Of a stretch of 64,000 bases of DNA, positions 35,774-44,392 are shown piece by piece. The stretch is from Stappia sp. BW2 (GTDB lineage Bacteria > Pseudomonadota > Alphaproteobacteria > Rhizobiales > Stappiaceae): NCBI RefSeq assembly GCF_008107695.1, contig NZ_VIRG01000069.1, forward strand, positions 27,149 through 91,148, written 5' to 3'. The notes beneath the pieces were generated by a model. That model saw nothing but the letters and a program-made list of their open reading frames with translations. It was not told where the DNA came from and searched no databases. Numbering within the stretch: position 1 is the first letter of the stretch; every line of letters begins with the position of its first letter. A program made the position numbers and the translations under genes.

Positions 35774-36135
35774 CCAACCAGCTGTCAGTCGCCCTCTCGG
35801 CACGTCCGATCCCTTCACCTGATGGCGCGAACGTCTTCCACGGCACCACCTGTAAACAGACGGCGCAAGATCCACCACCCGGCAACATGCATGGCACCGG
35901 GCAAGGCTGAGAAAGCGGTCACGACGAACCAAACTGCTAAGCAGCGAATGAGGCAAGTCCAAGACAGGTGGATAAAACCGCAGTAAAAATAGGGAGACCA
36001 GCACAACGCTCCCCGCAGCGCGGCAGCGTCCCCTCTTGCCCCCGCCTGCACCTGAAACAATCCCCACGGGAGCCCACAGTCTGTTGCAGCCAGGGCTCGC
36101 CACGGACGTCAAATCGTGCTAATCGACCGCAATAA
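35774..36135. other. Intergenic region between nuclease-like gene and tRNA
   Basis: No gene is supported. A frame on the minus strand (35815-36060) encodes a hydrophobic stretch but has no good start site. The tRNA promoter must lie near the right end. Confidence 0.4.
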
Positions 36136-36212
36136 GGCCCCGTAGCTCAGCAGGATAGAGCATCAGATTCCTAATCTGAGGGTCGCGCGTTCGAATCGCG
36201 CCGGGGTCACCA
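36136..36212 (+). tRNA. tRNA-Arg (anticodon CCT)
   Basis: This is a 77-nt cloverleaf. The acceptor GGCCCCG pairs with CGGGGTC, the D-arm contains GCTCAGCAGGATAGAGC, the anticodon arm TCAGA-TTCCTAA-TCTGA has anticodon CCT, the T-arm is GCGCG-TTCGAAT-CGCGC, and CCA is encoded. It reads AGG codons. No integrated element is seen next to it. Confidence 0.97.
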
Positions 36213-36374
36213 GTTTTTCAAAAAGTCATCATGTGAGATGAAGACCGGCCGAGCATAGACCGCTCAAGGCCGGATAAAAGGCTGCGCGCAGGAAATGCAG
36301 CCGAAGCAACTTGTATAAAAACAGGTTCGTGCGCGCAGGCTTAAGGCGTCTGCGCTGCTAAAGTGTCGCTGCCC

Positions 36375-36521
36375 TTATGGCGTGACCGGAGTGTACAGCG
36401 TCGTGACCGGGATGCCCGTGGCAACGGAGCTGTCGGTCAGGGCCTGGCTTGGGTTGGTGGCCTTTGTGGCGGCGACGCCGGCGAGGATCATGGCGACGAC
36501 GGCGATGCTCCAGAATTTCAT
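36375..36521 (-). CDS. Small 48-residue exported or membrane protein
   Basis: The ATG at 36521 has GGGAGAAG 5 bp ahead, a strong ribosome-binding site. The peptide begins MKFWSIAVVAMILAGVAA (one membrane segment or signal), followed by a Thr/Ser/Val-rich tail ending LYTPVTP. The in-frame extension upstream to 36698 is basic and unlike coding sequence. No family is recognised. Confidence 0.6.
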   Translation of the reverse strand: MKFWSIAVVAMILAGVAATKATNPSQALTDSSVATGIPVTTLYTPVTP

Positions 36522-36865
36522 GGCACTTCTCCCTAAAGTAAAAACCGCCTCTGCCAGTGCAGATTCAACTGCAGATGCGGGGTCTGTTCGAACCAGCGCA
36601 CCCGGCCGGATGTGCCAAGGCGCACAAAAGCCGACCTTTTTGAAGAGTGGTGGATCCGGCGTCTGTTTCGGCAGACGCGGGAGGAAAGCCCGCCACAATT
36701 CTAAATTCGACTTTCGTCTATATTAGACTTTAGGATGATATCCGGCAATGCCGTAAAGTTACCTACGCGGTAACCTTCTGACACAGCGCCCTTTTCAGGC
36801 CGAAAGACCACTGAAACAGACACCCGTTTTGCACTGGCAAGGACAGGAAAGGCCTCAAACGGATG
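36522..36865. other. Intergenic region between small protein and gntR
   Basis: No gene. It holds a perfect 7-bp hairpin GCGTCTG-N6-CAGACGC at 36659-36678 and an inverted repeat GTTACC-N5-GGTAAC at 36758-36774, near the end of the FadR-type gene. An AT-rich stretch at 36695-36740 may be the promoter of the small protein. Confidence 0.45.
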
Positions 36866-37597
36866 TTATGCGCTGCGCGGCTTGCGCCTTTGCGCCGCCA
36901 GTTCCCGCGTATAGGCTGACAGGGCGTCCAGGTGCTGCGCTGCCCCGGCGCTGTCTCGCGCGGCCAGCGCGTCGGCCAGGGCCTGATGCAGGTCGGCGAT
37001 CCGCTCGCGGTCACGCAGCCGGTAAACCAGCATGTTCATGAGCGGCTGCATCGCCTCAAAGGCGGCAGACAACTGGAAGATCAGAATCGGGTTGTCCGTC
37101 GCTCTTGCGACGGCCGAGTGAAATGCGACGTCCGACGCGCAGAAATCCTCATCGCTCGTATCGTGATCTCTCTGGCGGGAAATTTCGCGGGCAAGCTCGG
37201 CAAGCTGTTCGTCAGTGCGTTTTTCCGCCGCCAACGGCAGAGCGGCGGCTTCCAGTGCGAAGCGGGCCTCGATGGCGTCTTCCAGAGGAATGTTGTTCAT
37301 GCCGATGAGAAGCCGCGTGGTCGTCATCAGGTTGTCCTGCGCCTCGGCCCAGGTCATCCGGTTGACGAAAGCCCCGCCGGAGGAGCCGCGTTCGCTGCGA
37401 ATGAGGTTTTGCGCAGCAAGCCGTTTCAGCGCCTCGCGCACCGTTGAGCGCGATACGCCGAAGCGCTCAGCCAGGTCGGCTTCGCTCGGCAGGCGCTCTT
37501 CGCCCGCAAGACGGCCTTCCAGAATGGCATTGCGGATGGCATTGGCGATCTGGACCGAAAGGCCCTCTTTTTGAATCGTGTTGAATTCAATCGCCAA
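36866..37597 (-). CDS. FadR-subfamily GntR regulator
   Basis: The 243-residue protein has a GntR winged helix at about 12-80 (LPSEADLAERFGVSRSTVREALKRLAAQNLI) and an all-helical FCD ligand domain at about 95-230 (metal-type acidic/His residues in DVAFHSAVARATDNP). FCD regulators usually sense small organic acids. It is divergent from the DUF2182/DUF1326/acuI genes, and tandem 13-bp repeats lie between. Control of that set and its own gene is inferred. Confidence 0.88.
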   Translation of the reverse strand: MAIEFNTIQKEGLSVQIANAIRNAILEGRLAGEERLPSEADLAERFGVSRSTVREALKRLAAQNLIRSERGSSGGAFVNRMTWAEAQDNLMTTTRLLIGMNNIPLEDAIEARFALEAAALPLAAEKRTDEQLAELAREISRQRDHDTSDEDFCASDVAFHSAVARATDNPILIFQLSAAFEAMQPLMNMLVYRLRDRERIADLHQALADALAARDSAGAAQHLDALSAYTRELAAQRRKPRSA

Positions 37598-37662
37598 CAG
37601 AACCTCCGCATTTTCGCCTGAACACCGGCAAACCTAAAGAGACGGCCCGACACGGTCAAACG

Positions 37663-37696
37663 AATTGTTTAAATGTCTGACAATTAAATGTTTGAC
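37663..37696. promoter_or_regulatory. Tandem 13-bp repeats with inverted repeat, probable operator
   Basis: TTAAATGTCTGAC (37669-37681) and TTAAATGTTTGAC (37684-37696) are direct repeats, 12 of 13 bases alike and 15 bp apart. AATTGT at 37663-37668 and ACAATT at 37680-37685 form an inverted repeat across the first copy. The site lies about 65 bp upstream of gntR and 50 bp upstream of the DUF2182 gene. Confidence 0.6.
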
Positions 37697-37746
37697 TTTT
37701 ACGAACCACCCCCGCAGCCTAGGCGAAAATACATCGGGAGGATCGG

Positions 37747-38559
37747 GTGGACACCGTCGCGCGGCTCATGCCTGGCCACAGAGCGCTTTGGCTGACCTTT
37801 TACGCCGCCATTCTGGCGGCCTGGGCCGTGCTGTTCGCCATGCAGGCGGGGGCCCTGCGGGAAACGGCGGGCTTGCCGCTCACAGCGCCCTTCGGACAGC
37901 CGCTGGAGGCGTTCCTGTCGCTCTGCTCGGCGACGGCCGCCACGGCAGGCTTCAAAGCTGCCGTCCTCATGTGGGCCCTGATGGCCCTGGCGATGATGGC
38001 ACCAACGGCCTTTCCCGCCTTTCGCACTTATGCGCAGCTCACGCAAACGGCCGACGCCGGCGGCCTGCCACTGGCTGCTCTGGTGGGCGGCTATCTGGCC
38101 GTCTGGCTTGGATTTTCCGTTCTGGCCGGGGCTCTTCAGGTCTGGCTCGCGGGACAGACCCTGCTCGATCCGTCAGGCAAATCCGTTTCCAGTTCCTTGA
38201 ACGCAGCGCTGCTGCTGCTTGCGGGCGCCTATCAGTTCAGCCGGCTCAAGCAGGCCTACCTCAGTTCCTGCCAGAACCCGCTGACCTTCTTTTTCAGCCA
38301 TTGGCGACCGGGCGCTCAGGGCGGGCTTTCGCTTGGCCTCAGGCTTGGTGCCGTCTGCCTCGGCTGCTGCTGGGCCTTGATGTTGCTTGCCTTTGTCGCC
38401 GGCACCATGAACCTCGCCTTCATGGGACTCGCCATGGTGCTGATGACGCTGGAAAAGCTTCCCGACATCGGCGCGAAACTAACCGCGCCCCTCGGCGTTT
38501 TCCTCATTCTGGCCGGACTGGTTGTTCTGGTTCTGCCGTTATTGCCAATAACCATATAG
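37747..38559 (+). CDS. DUF2182 integral membrane protein
   Basis: The 270-residue protein has about six to seven membrane segments. Family motifs include MALAMMAPTAFPAFRTY, YQFSRLKQAYLSSCQNP and LGCCWALMLLAFVAGTMN, with clustered Met/Cys/His residues that suggest metal handling. The start is a GTG at 37747 with GGGAGGATCGG just ahead. It is 10 bp upstream of a DUF1326 gene, its standard partner. Confidence 0.88.
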   Translation: MDTVARLMPGHRALWLTFYAAILAAWAVLFAMQAGALRETAGLPLTAPFGQPLEAFLSLCSATAATAGFKAAVLMWALMALAMMAPTAFPAFRTYAQLTQTADAGGLPLAALVGGYLAVWLGFSVLAGALQVWLAGQTLLDPSGKSVSSSLNAALLLLAGAYQFSRLKQAYLSSCQNPLTFFFSHWRPGAQGGLSLGLRLGAVCLGCCWALMLLAFVAGTMNLAFMGLAMVLMTLEKLPDIGAKLTAPLGVFLILAGLVVLVLPLLPITI

Positions 38560-38569
38560 GGAGAAAACC

Positions 38570-39196
38570 ATGTCTGGCTGGGCCATCCGCGGGGAGCTGA
38601 TCCTCAACTGCAATTGCACCGTCTTCTGCCCCTGCGTGGTATCGCTCGGCCAGCATCCGCCCACTGAAGGCTATTGCCAGGCCTGGGCCGGGGTGCGCAT
38701 CGACGAAGGCCACTACGAGGGTGAGGATCTGTCCGGCCTCAATGTTGGCCTGGTTCTGGAAATTCCCGGCCTGATGGCCCGTGGCAACTGGAAGGCCGCC
38801 GCCTATATCGACGAGCGCGCCAGCGAAGCGGCCTATGACGGCTTGATCAGGATCTTCTCCGGTCAGGCCAAGGGCACCACCGGCCTGTTCCGGGTTCTGG
38901 TCAGCGAGTTTCTGGGCGCCGAACGGGCCCCGGTCTCCTACACCAACGAAGGCAAGAAACGCCGCCTGATCGTCGGCAAGGCGATCAAGGGCGAGGTGGA
39001 GCCCGTGCGAGGCGCCAATCCCGACGAGGATATTGTCGTCAAGAACACCGAATACTGGATGGGTTCGGACATCACGGTGGCAACCGCTACGCAAGGGCGC
39101 GTGCGCGCTTACGGCAGGGTCTGGGATTTTGACGGCAGAAGTGCTGAAATCTGTCAGATCGACTGGTCCGGCCCGGCGGCGGAAGCCGCTGCCTGA
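38570..39196 (+). CDS. DUF1326 protein
   Basis: The 208-residue soluble protein contains an N-terminal Cys cluster (NCNCTVFCPCVVS, and a further Cys in GYCQAWAGV) that probably binds a metal, and a beta-rich body. DUF1326 and DUF2182 are commonly paired; the pair's function is not known to me, though a copper or other thiophilic metal role fits the residues. GGGAGAAAACC precedes the ATG. acuI starts 25 bp after its stop. Confidence 0.88.
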   Translation: MSGWAIRGELILNCNCTVFCPCVVSLGQHPPTEGYCQAWAGVRIDEGHYEGEDLSGLNVGLVLEIPGLMARGNWKAAAYIDERASEAAYDGLIRIFSGQAKGTTGLFRVLVSEFLGAERAPVSYTNEGKKRRLIVGKAIKGEVEPVRGANPDEDIVVKNTEYWMGSDITVATATQGRVRAYGRVWDFDGRSAEICQIDWSGPAAEAAA

Positions 39197-39221
39197 AACC
39201 GCAGAGAAAAAGGAATATCTC

Positions 39222-40214
39222 ATGACCTTCAAGGCACTGATTGTCGACAAGGACGAAGACGGCAAAACCCACGCCGCGATAGAGACCATCGACGTAAGCC
39301 GGTTGCCGGAAGCCGACGTTACCGTTGCCGTGGAATATTCCACGCTCAACTACAAGGACGGCCTGTGCCTTGGACCGGGCGGCGGCCTGGTCAGAAACTA
39401 TCCGCATGTGCCCGGCATCGACTTTGCCGGCACGGTCGAGGAAAGCTCCGACGACTGGTACAAGCCGGGCGACAAGGTGGTGCTGACCGGCTGGCGCGTC
39501 GGCGAGGCCTGGTGGGGCGGCTATAGCCAGAAGGCGCGCGTCAAGGGCGAATGGCTGGTGCCCCTGCCCGAAGGCCTGACCACGCGCAACGCCATGGCGA
39601 TAGGTACAGCCGGCTTCACGGCCATGCTGGCGGTGATGGCGCTTGAGGAACACGGCCTGAAGCCGGAAAACGGCCCGGTGCTGGTCACCGGTGCTGCTGG
39701 TGGCGTCGGCTCCGTGGCAACCGCCATTCTGGCCAATCTTGGCTATGAAGTTGCCGCCGTCACCGGGCGGGAAAGCACCTGGGATTATCTGAAGTCCCTT
39801 GGCGCTGCCAGCGTGGTGCCGCGTGATGATGTGGCCGAAACGGTCAAGCGTCCGCTGGAAAGCGAAACCTGGGCAGGCTGCGTCGATGCCGTTGGCGGCC
39901 CGATGCTGGCGCGGGTTCTCGGCCAGATGAAATACGGCGCTTCGGTTGCCGCCGTCGGCCTTGCGGGCGGCGCCAATCTGCCGGCCACGGTCATTCCGTT
40001 CCTGCTGCGCGGGGTCAACCTTCTGGGCATCGACAGCGTCATGAAGCCTTATGACGGCCGCCTGAAAGCCTGGGAACGGCTGGCAAAGGACCTGCCGATG
40101 GACAAGCTGGAAGCGATGATCCATCCGGCAACCCTGGAAGACCTGCCGGCGCTTGGCGCCGACATCCTGAAAGGCCAGGTCAAAGGCCGCGTCGTCGTCG
40201 ATGTAAATGCCTGA
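39222..40214 (+). CDS. acuI: Acrylyl-CoA reductase-type MDR oxidoreductase (AcuI/YhdH)
   Basis: The 330-residue zinc-free medium-chain reductase matches the AcuI/YhdH group: TLNYKDGLCLG, PGIDFAGTVEESSD, TGAAGGVGSVATAIL (NADPH site) and MKPYDGRLKAWERLAKDLP. AcuI reduces toxic acryloyl-CoA to propionyl-CoA, including in DMSP breakdown by marine alphaproteobacteria. The ATG at 39222 follows AAAGGAATA. It is co-oriented with DUF2182/DUF1326 and may share their promoter; whether it is in DMSP metabolism here is not shown. Confidence 0.88.
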   Translation: MTFKALIVDKDEDGKTHAAIETIDVSRLPEADVTVAVEYSTLNYKDGLCLGPGGGLVRNYPHVPGIDFAGTVEESSDDWYKPGDKVVLTGWRVGEAWWGGYSQKARVKGEWLVPLPEGLTTRNAMAIGTAGFTAMLAVMALEEHGLKPENGPVLVTGAAGGVGSVATAILANLGYEVAAVTGRESTWDYLKSLGAASVVPRDDVAETVKRPLESETWAGCVDAVGGPMLARVLGQMKYGASVAAVGLAGGANLPATVIPFLLRGVNLLGIDSVMKPYDGRLKAWERLAKDLPMDKLEAMIHPATLEDLPALGADILKGQVKGRVVVDVNA

Positions 40215-40588
40215 CACAGCTCGCTGCCCGGGTGGACAATGGGTCTGCCCGGGTTAGCATTCGCTGCGCCCCAGCCCGGTTTTGAAAAGTCGATCCCCCC
40301 GCACCTTCATTCGCCCTCCGGCCACGCACCTCCGTAGCTTCTGATTTGGTCGCGGGGCCACCCGGCCGATGCTTGGCCGAAACCACGATAAAGGCGCGGA
40401 AACCGGTTGCATTCGGGGGAAAGCTCCCATATAAGCGCCCGGTCCAGAGTCGTCCGGCTCGTCGTGGACTGGATTTCTGTGTTCTTGCACAGACCGTCTT
40501 CGACAACCAAGGGCATGCCGTGTCGGCTCTGAATGCACCAACAAAAGAGTATTCGTTCTGAACGGATGCACCAAGGAAAGGATGCAAA
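40215..40588 (+). other. Intergenic region and rpmI leader
   Basis: No gene. The first part has a CTGCCCGGGT direct repeat (about 40224 and 40245) that may help end the acuI transcript. From the promoter at 40407-40435 onward is a leader of roughly 145 nt for rpmI-rplT, which includes a repeated ATGCACCAA (near 40532 and 40566). Ribosomal-protein autoregulation in this leader is possible but unproven. Confidence 0.45.
40407..40435 (+). promoter_or_regulatory. Sigma-70 promoter for rpmI-rplT
   Basis: TTGCAT at 40407-40412 and TATAAG at 40430-40435 are separated by 17 bp, close to the sigma-70 consensus. Transcription would start near 40442. Confidence 0.65.
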
Positions 40589-40786
40589 ATGCCCAAGCTG
40601 AAGACGAAGTCCGGCGCCAAAAAGCGCTTCAAAGTGACCGCGACCGGCAAGGTGAAGACCGCGCAGGCCGGCAAGCGTCATGGCATGATCAAGCGCACGA
40701 ACAAGTTCATCCGCAACGCCCGTGGCACCACCACGCTGAGCGATCAGGATGCAAAGATCGTGAAGCAGTTCCTGCCCTACGCTTAA
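40589..40786 (+). CDS. rpmI: 50S ribosomal protein L35 (bL35)
   Basis: The 65-residue basic protein begins [23 protein letters not shown], standard for L35, and ends near [24 protein letters not shown] precedes the ATG. rplT follows 26 bp later. infC, often the first gene of this operon elsewhere, is absent here. Confidence 0.98.
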   Translation: MPKLKTKSGAKKRFKVTATGKVKTAQAGKRHGMIKRTNKFIRNARGTTTLSDQDAKIVKQFLPYA

Positions 40787-40812
40787 AGCCAGCCCCGAAG
40801 GAGATCACCTAA

Positions 40813-41172
40813 ATGTCACGCGTCAAACGGGGCGTTACCGCCCACGCTCGCCACAAAAAAGTAATCAAGGCAGCAAAAGGCTATTATGGCCGCCGCAAGA
40901 ACACCATCCGCGTTGCCAAGCAGGCCGTCGAGAAGGCAGGACAATACGCCTATCGCGACCGCAAGGCCAAGAAGCGTAACTTCCGTTCGCTCTGGATCCA
41001 GCGCATCAACGCGGCAACCCGCCAGCACGGCATGACCTATGGCCGCTTCATCGACGGTCTGAACAAGGCCGGCATCGAAGTCGACCGCAAGGTTCTGTCC
41101 GACCTCGCCATCAACCAGCCGGATGCCTTCAAGGCCCTGGTTGATCAGGCACAGGGTGCTCTGGCCGCTTAA
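40813..41172 (+). CDS. rplT: 50S ribosomal protein L20 (bL20)
   Basis: The 119-residue protein has L20 signatures [19 protein letters not shown] and [15 protein letters not shown]20 helps early 50S assembly and represses its own operon in several bacteria. AAGGAGATCACC precedes the ATG. A terminator follows 28 bp after the stop. Confidence 0.98.
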   Translation: MSRVKRGVTAHARHKKVIKAAKGYYGRRKNTIRVAKQAVEKAGQYAYRDRKAKKRNFRSLWIQRINAATRQHGMTYGRFIDGLNKAGIEVDRKVLSDLAINQPDAFKALVDQAQGALAA

Positions 41173-41200
41173 GGCTGACGTCCCGATCCGATCTGAAAAA

Positions 41201-41226
41201 CGCGGTTCCTTCGAGCCGCGTTTTTT
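41201..41226 (+). terminator. Rho-independent terminator of rpmI-rplT
   Basis: CGCGGTTC-CTTC-GAGCCGCG gives an 8-bp stem (one G-T) followed by six T. Confidence 0.92.
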
Positions 41227-41384
41227 GTTGTCCGGCGCTTGCAGACCCATCCGGCAATCCAAAGCTGCAGATTCAGACCCTTCTCTTTTTTATTGCAAAC
41301 GACGGAAATTGAAGCCTACCCTTTCACTTCTGGCGGGGCTGCCCTTTCGTCAGCCTTGCGGAACAAAAAAGGAGGGTTGGTTCC

Positions 41385-42815
41385 ATGCAGTTTGTCGAGG
41401 CGATCTTCGCCCTTATCGGCGACCTGACATGGGGGTGGGCACTTATCCCATTTCTCGTTGTCATTGGCGTCTTTTTCTCGGTCGTTACCGGTTTCGTGCA
41501 ACTCCGCTTCTTCTTGCGGATGTTCCGGGTGCTGTCTTCCAAGAACCAGTCCGGCGACCCCAATGCGATCTCAGCCCGTGAAGCGCTGCTTCTGTCCGTC
41601 GGCGGCCGGGTGGGCGGTGGCAACATTGCCGGGGTTGCGGTGGCCATTACGCTCGGTGGACCCGGCGCGGTATTCTGGATGTGGGCCGTTGCCCTCGTCG
41701 GCATGGCAACCAGCCTGATCGAATGTTCCCTCGCCCAGCTTTACAAGCGGTCCACCGGTGACGGCACCTATCGCGGCGGTCCGGCCCGCACCATCATTCA
41801 CGGCCTTGGTGCGGACTACCGCTGGCTCGCGGTGCTTTACGCCATCTGCCTGATGGCTTCCTTCGCCTTCGGCTTCAACGCCTTTCAGGGCAACACCGTG
41901 GCCGGTGCGGCGGAAGAAAGCCTCGGGATCGGCCGTCTCTGGACCGGCATAGGCCTGACGGTGATCACCGGCCTGATCGTCTTCGGCGGCATTCACCGCA
42001 TTGCCAAGGTAGCGGATGTCATCGTGCCGATCATGGCCGTCGGCTATATCGGCATAGCGCTGCTGATCATCCTTCTGAACATCACCGAAGTGCCGAGTGT
42101 CATCGCAACAATCGTTTCGAACGCCTTCGGCCTGGAAGAAGTGGTCGGCGGGGGCATGGGCGCCGCGCTTGCGCAAGGGCTGCGGCGCGGGCTGTTCTCC
42201 AACGAGGCCGGCCTCGGCTCGGCTCCCAACGTCGCGGCGACGGCGGAAGTCCGCCATCCGATCAGCCAGGGCATCACCCAGTCATTCTCGGTCTTCATCG
42301 ACACGATGATCATCTGTACCTGTACGGCGCTGATCATCCTGCTTGGCGATGTCTATGTGCCGGGCGCAGAAAATGTTGACGGTGTTGTTCTGACCCAGCA
42401 GTCGCTTGCCTTCCACCTTGGAGACTGGACGAGCTATTTCCTGACCGGTGCAGTGCTTCTCTTCGCCTTCAGCTCGATCATCTACAACTACTACCTCGGC
42501 GAGAACGCGCTCAGCTCGATGACCTCCAGCACCATGGCACTGCATGTTCTCAGGGTTGCCGTCATGGGCGTTGTCTTCCTGGGGGCGACGGCGCCGAGCG
42601 CAACCTCGGTGTTCTTCTTCTCGGACCCGCTGATGGGGGTTCTGGCCGTGGTCAACCTGCTGGCGCTGATGATGCTGTTTCCAACGGCCAAGCGGATCCT
42701 GGACGACTTCAAGAGCCAGCTCCGGGAAGGCGTCGCCCGGCCTGTGCTGAACCCGGACAAGTTCGCGGATCTCGATATCGACCGCAGCGCCTGGACCGGC
42801 AAGGCACCGGACTGA
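41385..42815 (+). CDS. Alanine/glycine:cation symporter (AGCS family)
   Basis: The 476-residue protein has about 10-11 membrane segments, with AGCS motifs GGRVGGGNIAGVAVAI, GAVFWMWAVALVGMATSLIE and FSNEAGLGSAPNVAATA. AGCS carriers take up alanine, glycine or glutamine with sodium. GGAGG lies 10 bp ahead of the ATG at 41385. It appears monocistronic, with its own terminator. Confidence 0.92.
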   Translation: MQFVEAIFALIGDLTWGWALIPFLVVIGVFFSVVTGFVQLRFFLRMFRVLSSKNQSGDPNAISAREALLLSVGGRVGGGNIAGVAVAITLGGPGAVFWMWAVALVGMATSLIECSLAQLYKRSTGDGTYRGGPARTIIHGLGADYRWLAVLYAICLMASFAFGFNAFQGNTVAGAAEESLGIGRLWTGIGLTVITGLIVFGGIHRIAKVADVIVPIMAVGYIGIALLIILLNITEVPSVIATIVSNAFGLEEVVGGGMGAALAQGLRRGLFSNEAGLGSAPNVAATAEVRHPISQGITQSFSVFIDTMIICTCTALIILLGDVYVPGAENVDGVVLTQQSLAFHLGDWTSYFLTGAVLLFAFSSIIYNYYLGENALSSMTSSTMALHVLRVAVMGVVFLGATAPSATSVFFFSDPLMGVLAVVNLLALMMLFPTAKRILDDFKSQLREGVARPVLNPDKFADLDIDRSAWTGKAPD

Positions 42816-42837
42816 CAGGCCAAGAACATGATCCATC

Positions 42838-42871
42838 GGGAAGCGCGGCTATCTGGCCGCGCTTCCCTTTT
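42838..42871 (+). terminator. Terminator of the symporter gene
   Basis: GGGAAGCGCGGC and GCCGCGCTTCCC form a perfect 12-bp stem with a 6-nt loop followed by TTTT. Confidence 0.85.
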
Positions 42872-42924
42872 GAAGCCGGGTGTGGTCCCCTGTCTGTGTC
42901 GGCACAGCATCTGAAGGCAGCAGG

Positions 42925-43452
42925 ATGCCCCTCACAGTGAAACAACATGGTGTCCTGAAGGGCATGATCGCAGCGGTGATCGTTGCGGCCACCGGACTTG
43001 CCCTGGGCGCTTTTCAGTTTCCGCCAGAATGGCAGCCCGACGGCTCGCCACAGGCGCGCCTGGCCCTGGCCGCCAAATGCCTGCTTGCCTGCGCCTTCTG
43101 GCTGCTACTGTCGATCGGCATTTTGGCACGGCATCGCTTTTTCACCCCTGAAGACATCGATGGCAGCGGACTGACGTCTGGCACCACCAAGGCCAAGGTT
43201 CTACAGGCCGTACTGCAGAATACGCTGGAACAGACCGCCCTGGCCGCCTTTACCTATCTCGCCTTCGCGGCGCTGGCTCCGGCTGGCTATCTCGGCGCCT
43301 TGCCTGCCGCCGCTCTCCTGTTCTGGTGCGGGCGCGCACTGTTTTGGCGCGGCTACGCACAAGGGGCCGCTGCCAGATCCTTCGGCTTCGCACTCACCTT
43401 CTACTCAACCGTTCTGTTGTTTCTGGCAGCCCTGCTTTTCTCTTTTCCTTGA
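42925..43452 (+). CDS. MAPEG-family membrane protein
   Basis: The 175-residue protein has four membrane segments and the MAPEG signature LQNTLEQTALAAFTYLAF, with ARHRFFTPEDIDGSG between helices. MAPEG proteins include glutathione-dependent enzymes, but most bacterial members are uncharacterised. I chose the ATG at 42925 because an in-frame start at 42880 adds a hydrophilic leader. An exonuclease gene follows 18 bp later. Confidence 0.82.
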   Translation: MPLTVKQHGVLKGMIAAVIVAATGLALGAFQFPPEWQPDGSPQARLALAAKCLLACAFWLLLSIGILARHRFFTPEDIDGSGLTSGTTKAKVLQAVLQNTLEQTALAAFTYLAFAALAPAGYLGALPAAALLFWCGRALFWRGYAQGAAARSFGFALTFYSTVLLFLAALLFSFP

Positions 43453-43470
43453 CCCGGCAGATCCTTTTCC

Positions 43471-44127
43471 ATGCATCACGCGATCATTTACGACTGCGAA
43501 TATCTGACCGCGCCCGGCGCCATGAGCCGGCAGTGGTGCGGCCCGCTGGATCCTGATCCGAACGTTGCCCAGATCGGCGCTGTAAAACTCTCCCTTCAGG
43601 ACGGACATGATATTCTCGATACCTTCAAGGTGCTGATCAAACCGATAGACAGGTTCGGCGCGCAGCCGACGGTGGACCCGTTTTTTACCGAACTGACCGG
43701 AATAACCCAGGCGGACATTGACCGTGAAGGCGTTGCACACAGCGACGCGCTGGCAAGATTTGCGACCTTTTCCGATGGCGCGACTTTCTGGTCCTGGGGC
43801 AAGGATGAACTGACCCTTCTGGCCATCAGCTCCTATGTTGAAGGTGTTACCCCGCCGATCCCCGCCCATCGCTTCGGCAACGCGATCGGCCTCGTCTTGA
43901 ATGCAGGCACTCCCGTTGCCGACATGAGCAGAATGACAAGCGGTCGGCTGTCGGAATATTTCGGCTTCTCGACGCCGGATGGGCGGCAGCACGACGCTCT
44001 CGATGACGCCATGTCGGTTGCCGTGAGCCTGCAGCATCTTCTGAGGACGCAAAAACTGAGTGCGGACGATTTCACTCTGCCATTGACGGTCCGGCCGCCG
44101 GAACTGCAGGCACACCGCTCAGGCTGA
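43471..44127 (+). CDS. DnaQ-like 3'-5' exonuclease
   Basis: The 218-residue DEDDh exonuclease has DCE (Asp8, Glu10) in IIYDCEYL, the central FFTELTGIT and WSWGKDE, and HDALDDA near residue 172 with the catalytic His and Asp. It could trim RNA or DNA ends; the sequence does not say which. It is close behind the MAPEG gene and may be co-transcribed. Confidence 0.85.
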   Translation: MHHAIIYDCEYLTAPGAMSRQWCGPLDPDPNVAQIGAVKLSLQDGHDILDTFKVLIKPIDRFGAQPTVDPFFTELTGITQADIDREGVAHSDALARFATFSDGATFWSWGKDELTLLAISSYVEGVTPPIPAHRFGNAIGLVLNAGTPVADMSRMTSGRLSEYFGFSTPDGRQHDALDDAMSVAVSLQHLLRTQKLSADDFTLPLTVRPPELQAHRSG

Positions 44128-44257
44128 CTTTTCCAGTCGCACCCCAGATCCGATTCCCCGCGCGCTCAGGAATGCCCGCCGGCCGCAACTGGCTTGCCGC
44201 GGTTACCACCGCTATCCCCGTTTCTCACTGAAAAGTGTCCGGTTTTGCGCCACCACG

Positions 44258-44318
44258 TTAACGATTATTAATGGGAAATGGCGGTTTTCTGCGGACAAAA
44301 AGTTAACAAGAGGTTAAC
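44258..44318 (+). promoter_or_regulatory. CtrA-type sites upstream of a small-protein gene
   Basis: TTAACAAGAGGTTAAC at 44303-44318 is a perfect TTAA-N7-TTAAC, the full CtrA consensus. A second TTAA-N6-TTAA lies at 44258-44271. They are 75-135 bp ahead of the GTG start of the next gene, which suggests cell-cycle or motility-linked control. Confidence 0.7.
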
Positions 44319-44392
44319 GTGGCACAGTGATTGCGACGTTTCAGGTGAGGCCGCCCAGCGCGTGCCATTCTGAAACAAAGAGGCGTTAAATC

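Noticed and set aside
35815..36060. Minus-strand hydrophobic frame of 81 residues
   Set aside because: No ribosome-binding site, no recognised family, and a composition that could arise by chance.
36136..36212. tRNA-Arg as an integration site for a mobile element
   Set aside because: No integrase or duplicated tRNA end is seen downstream; ordinary genes follow.
40346..40561. 71-residue frame ahead of rpmI
   Set aside because: It spans the rpmI promoter and has no recognised family or ribosome-binding site; more likely leader RNA.
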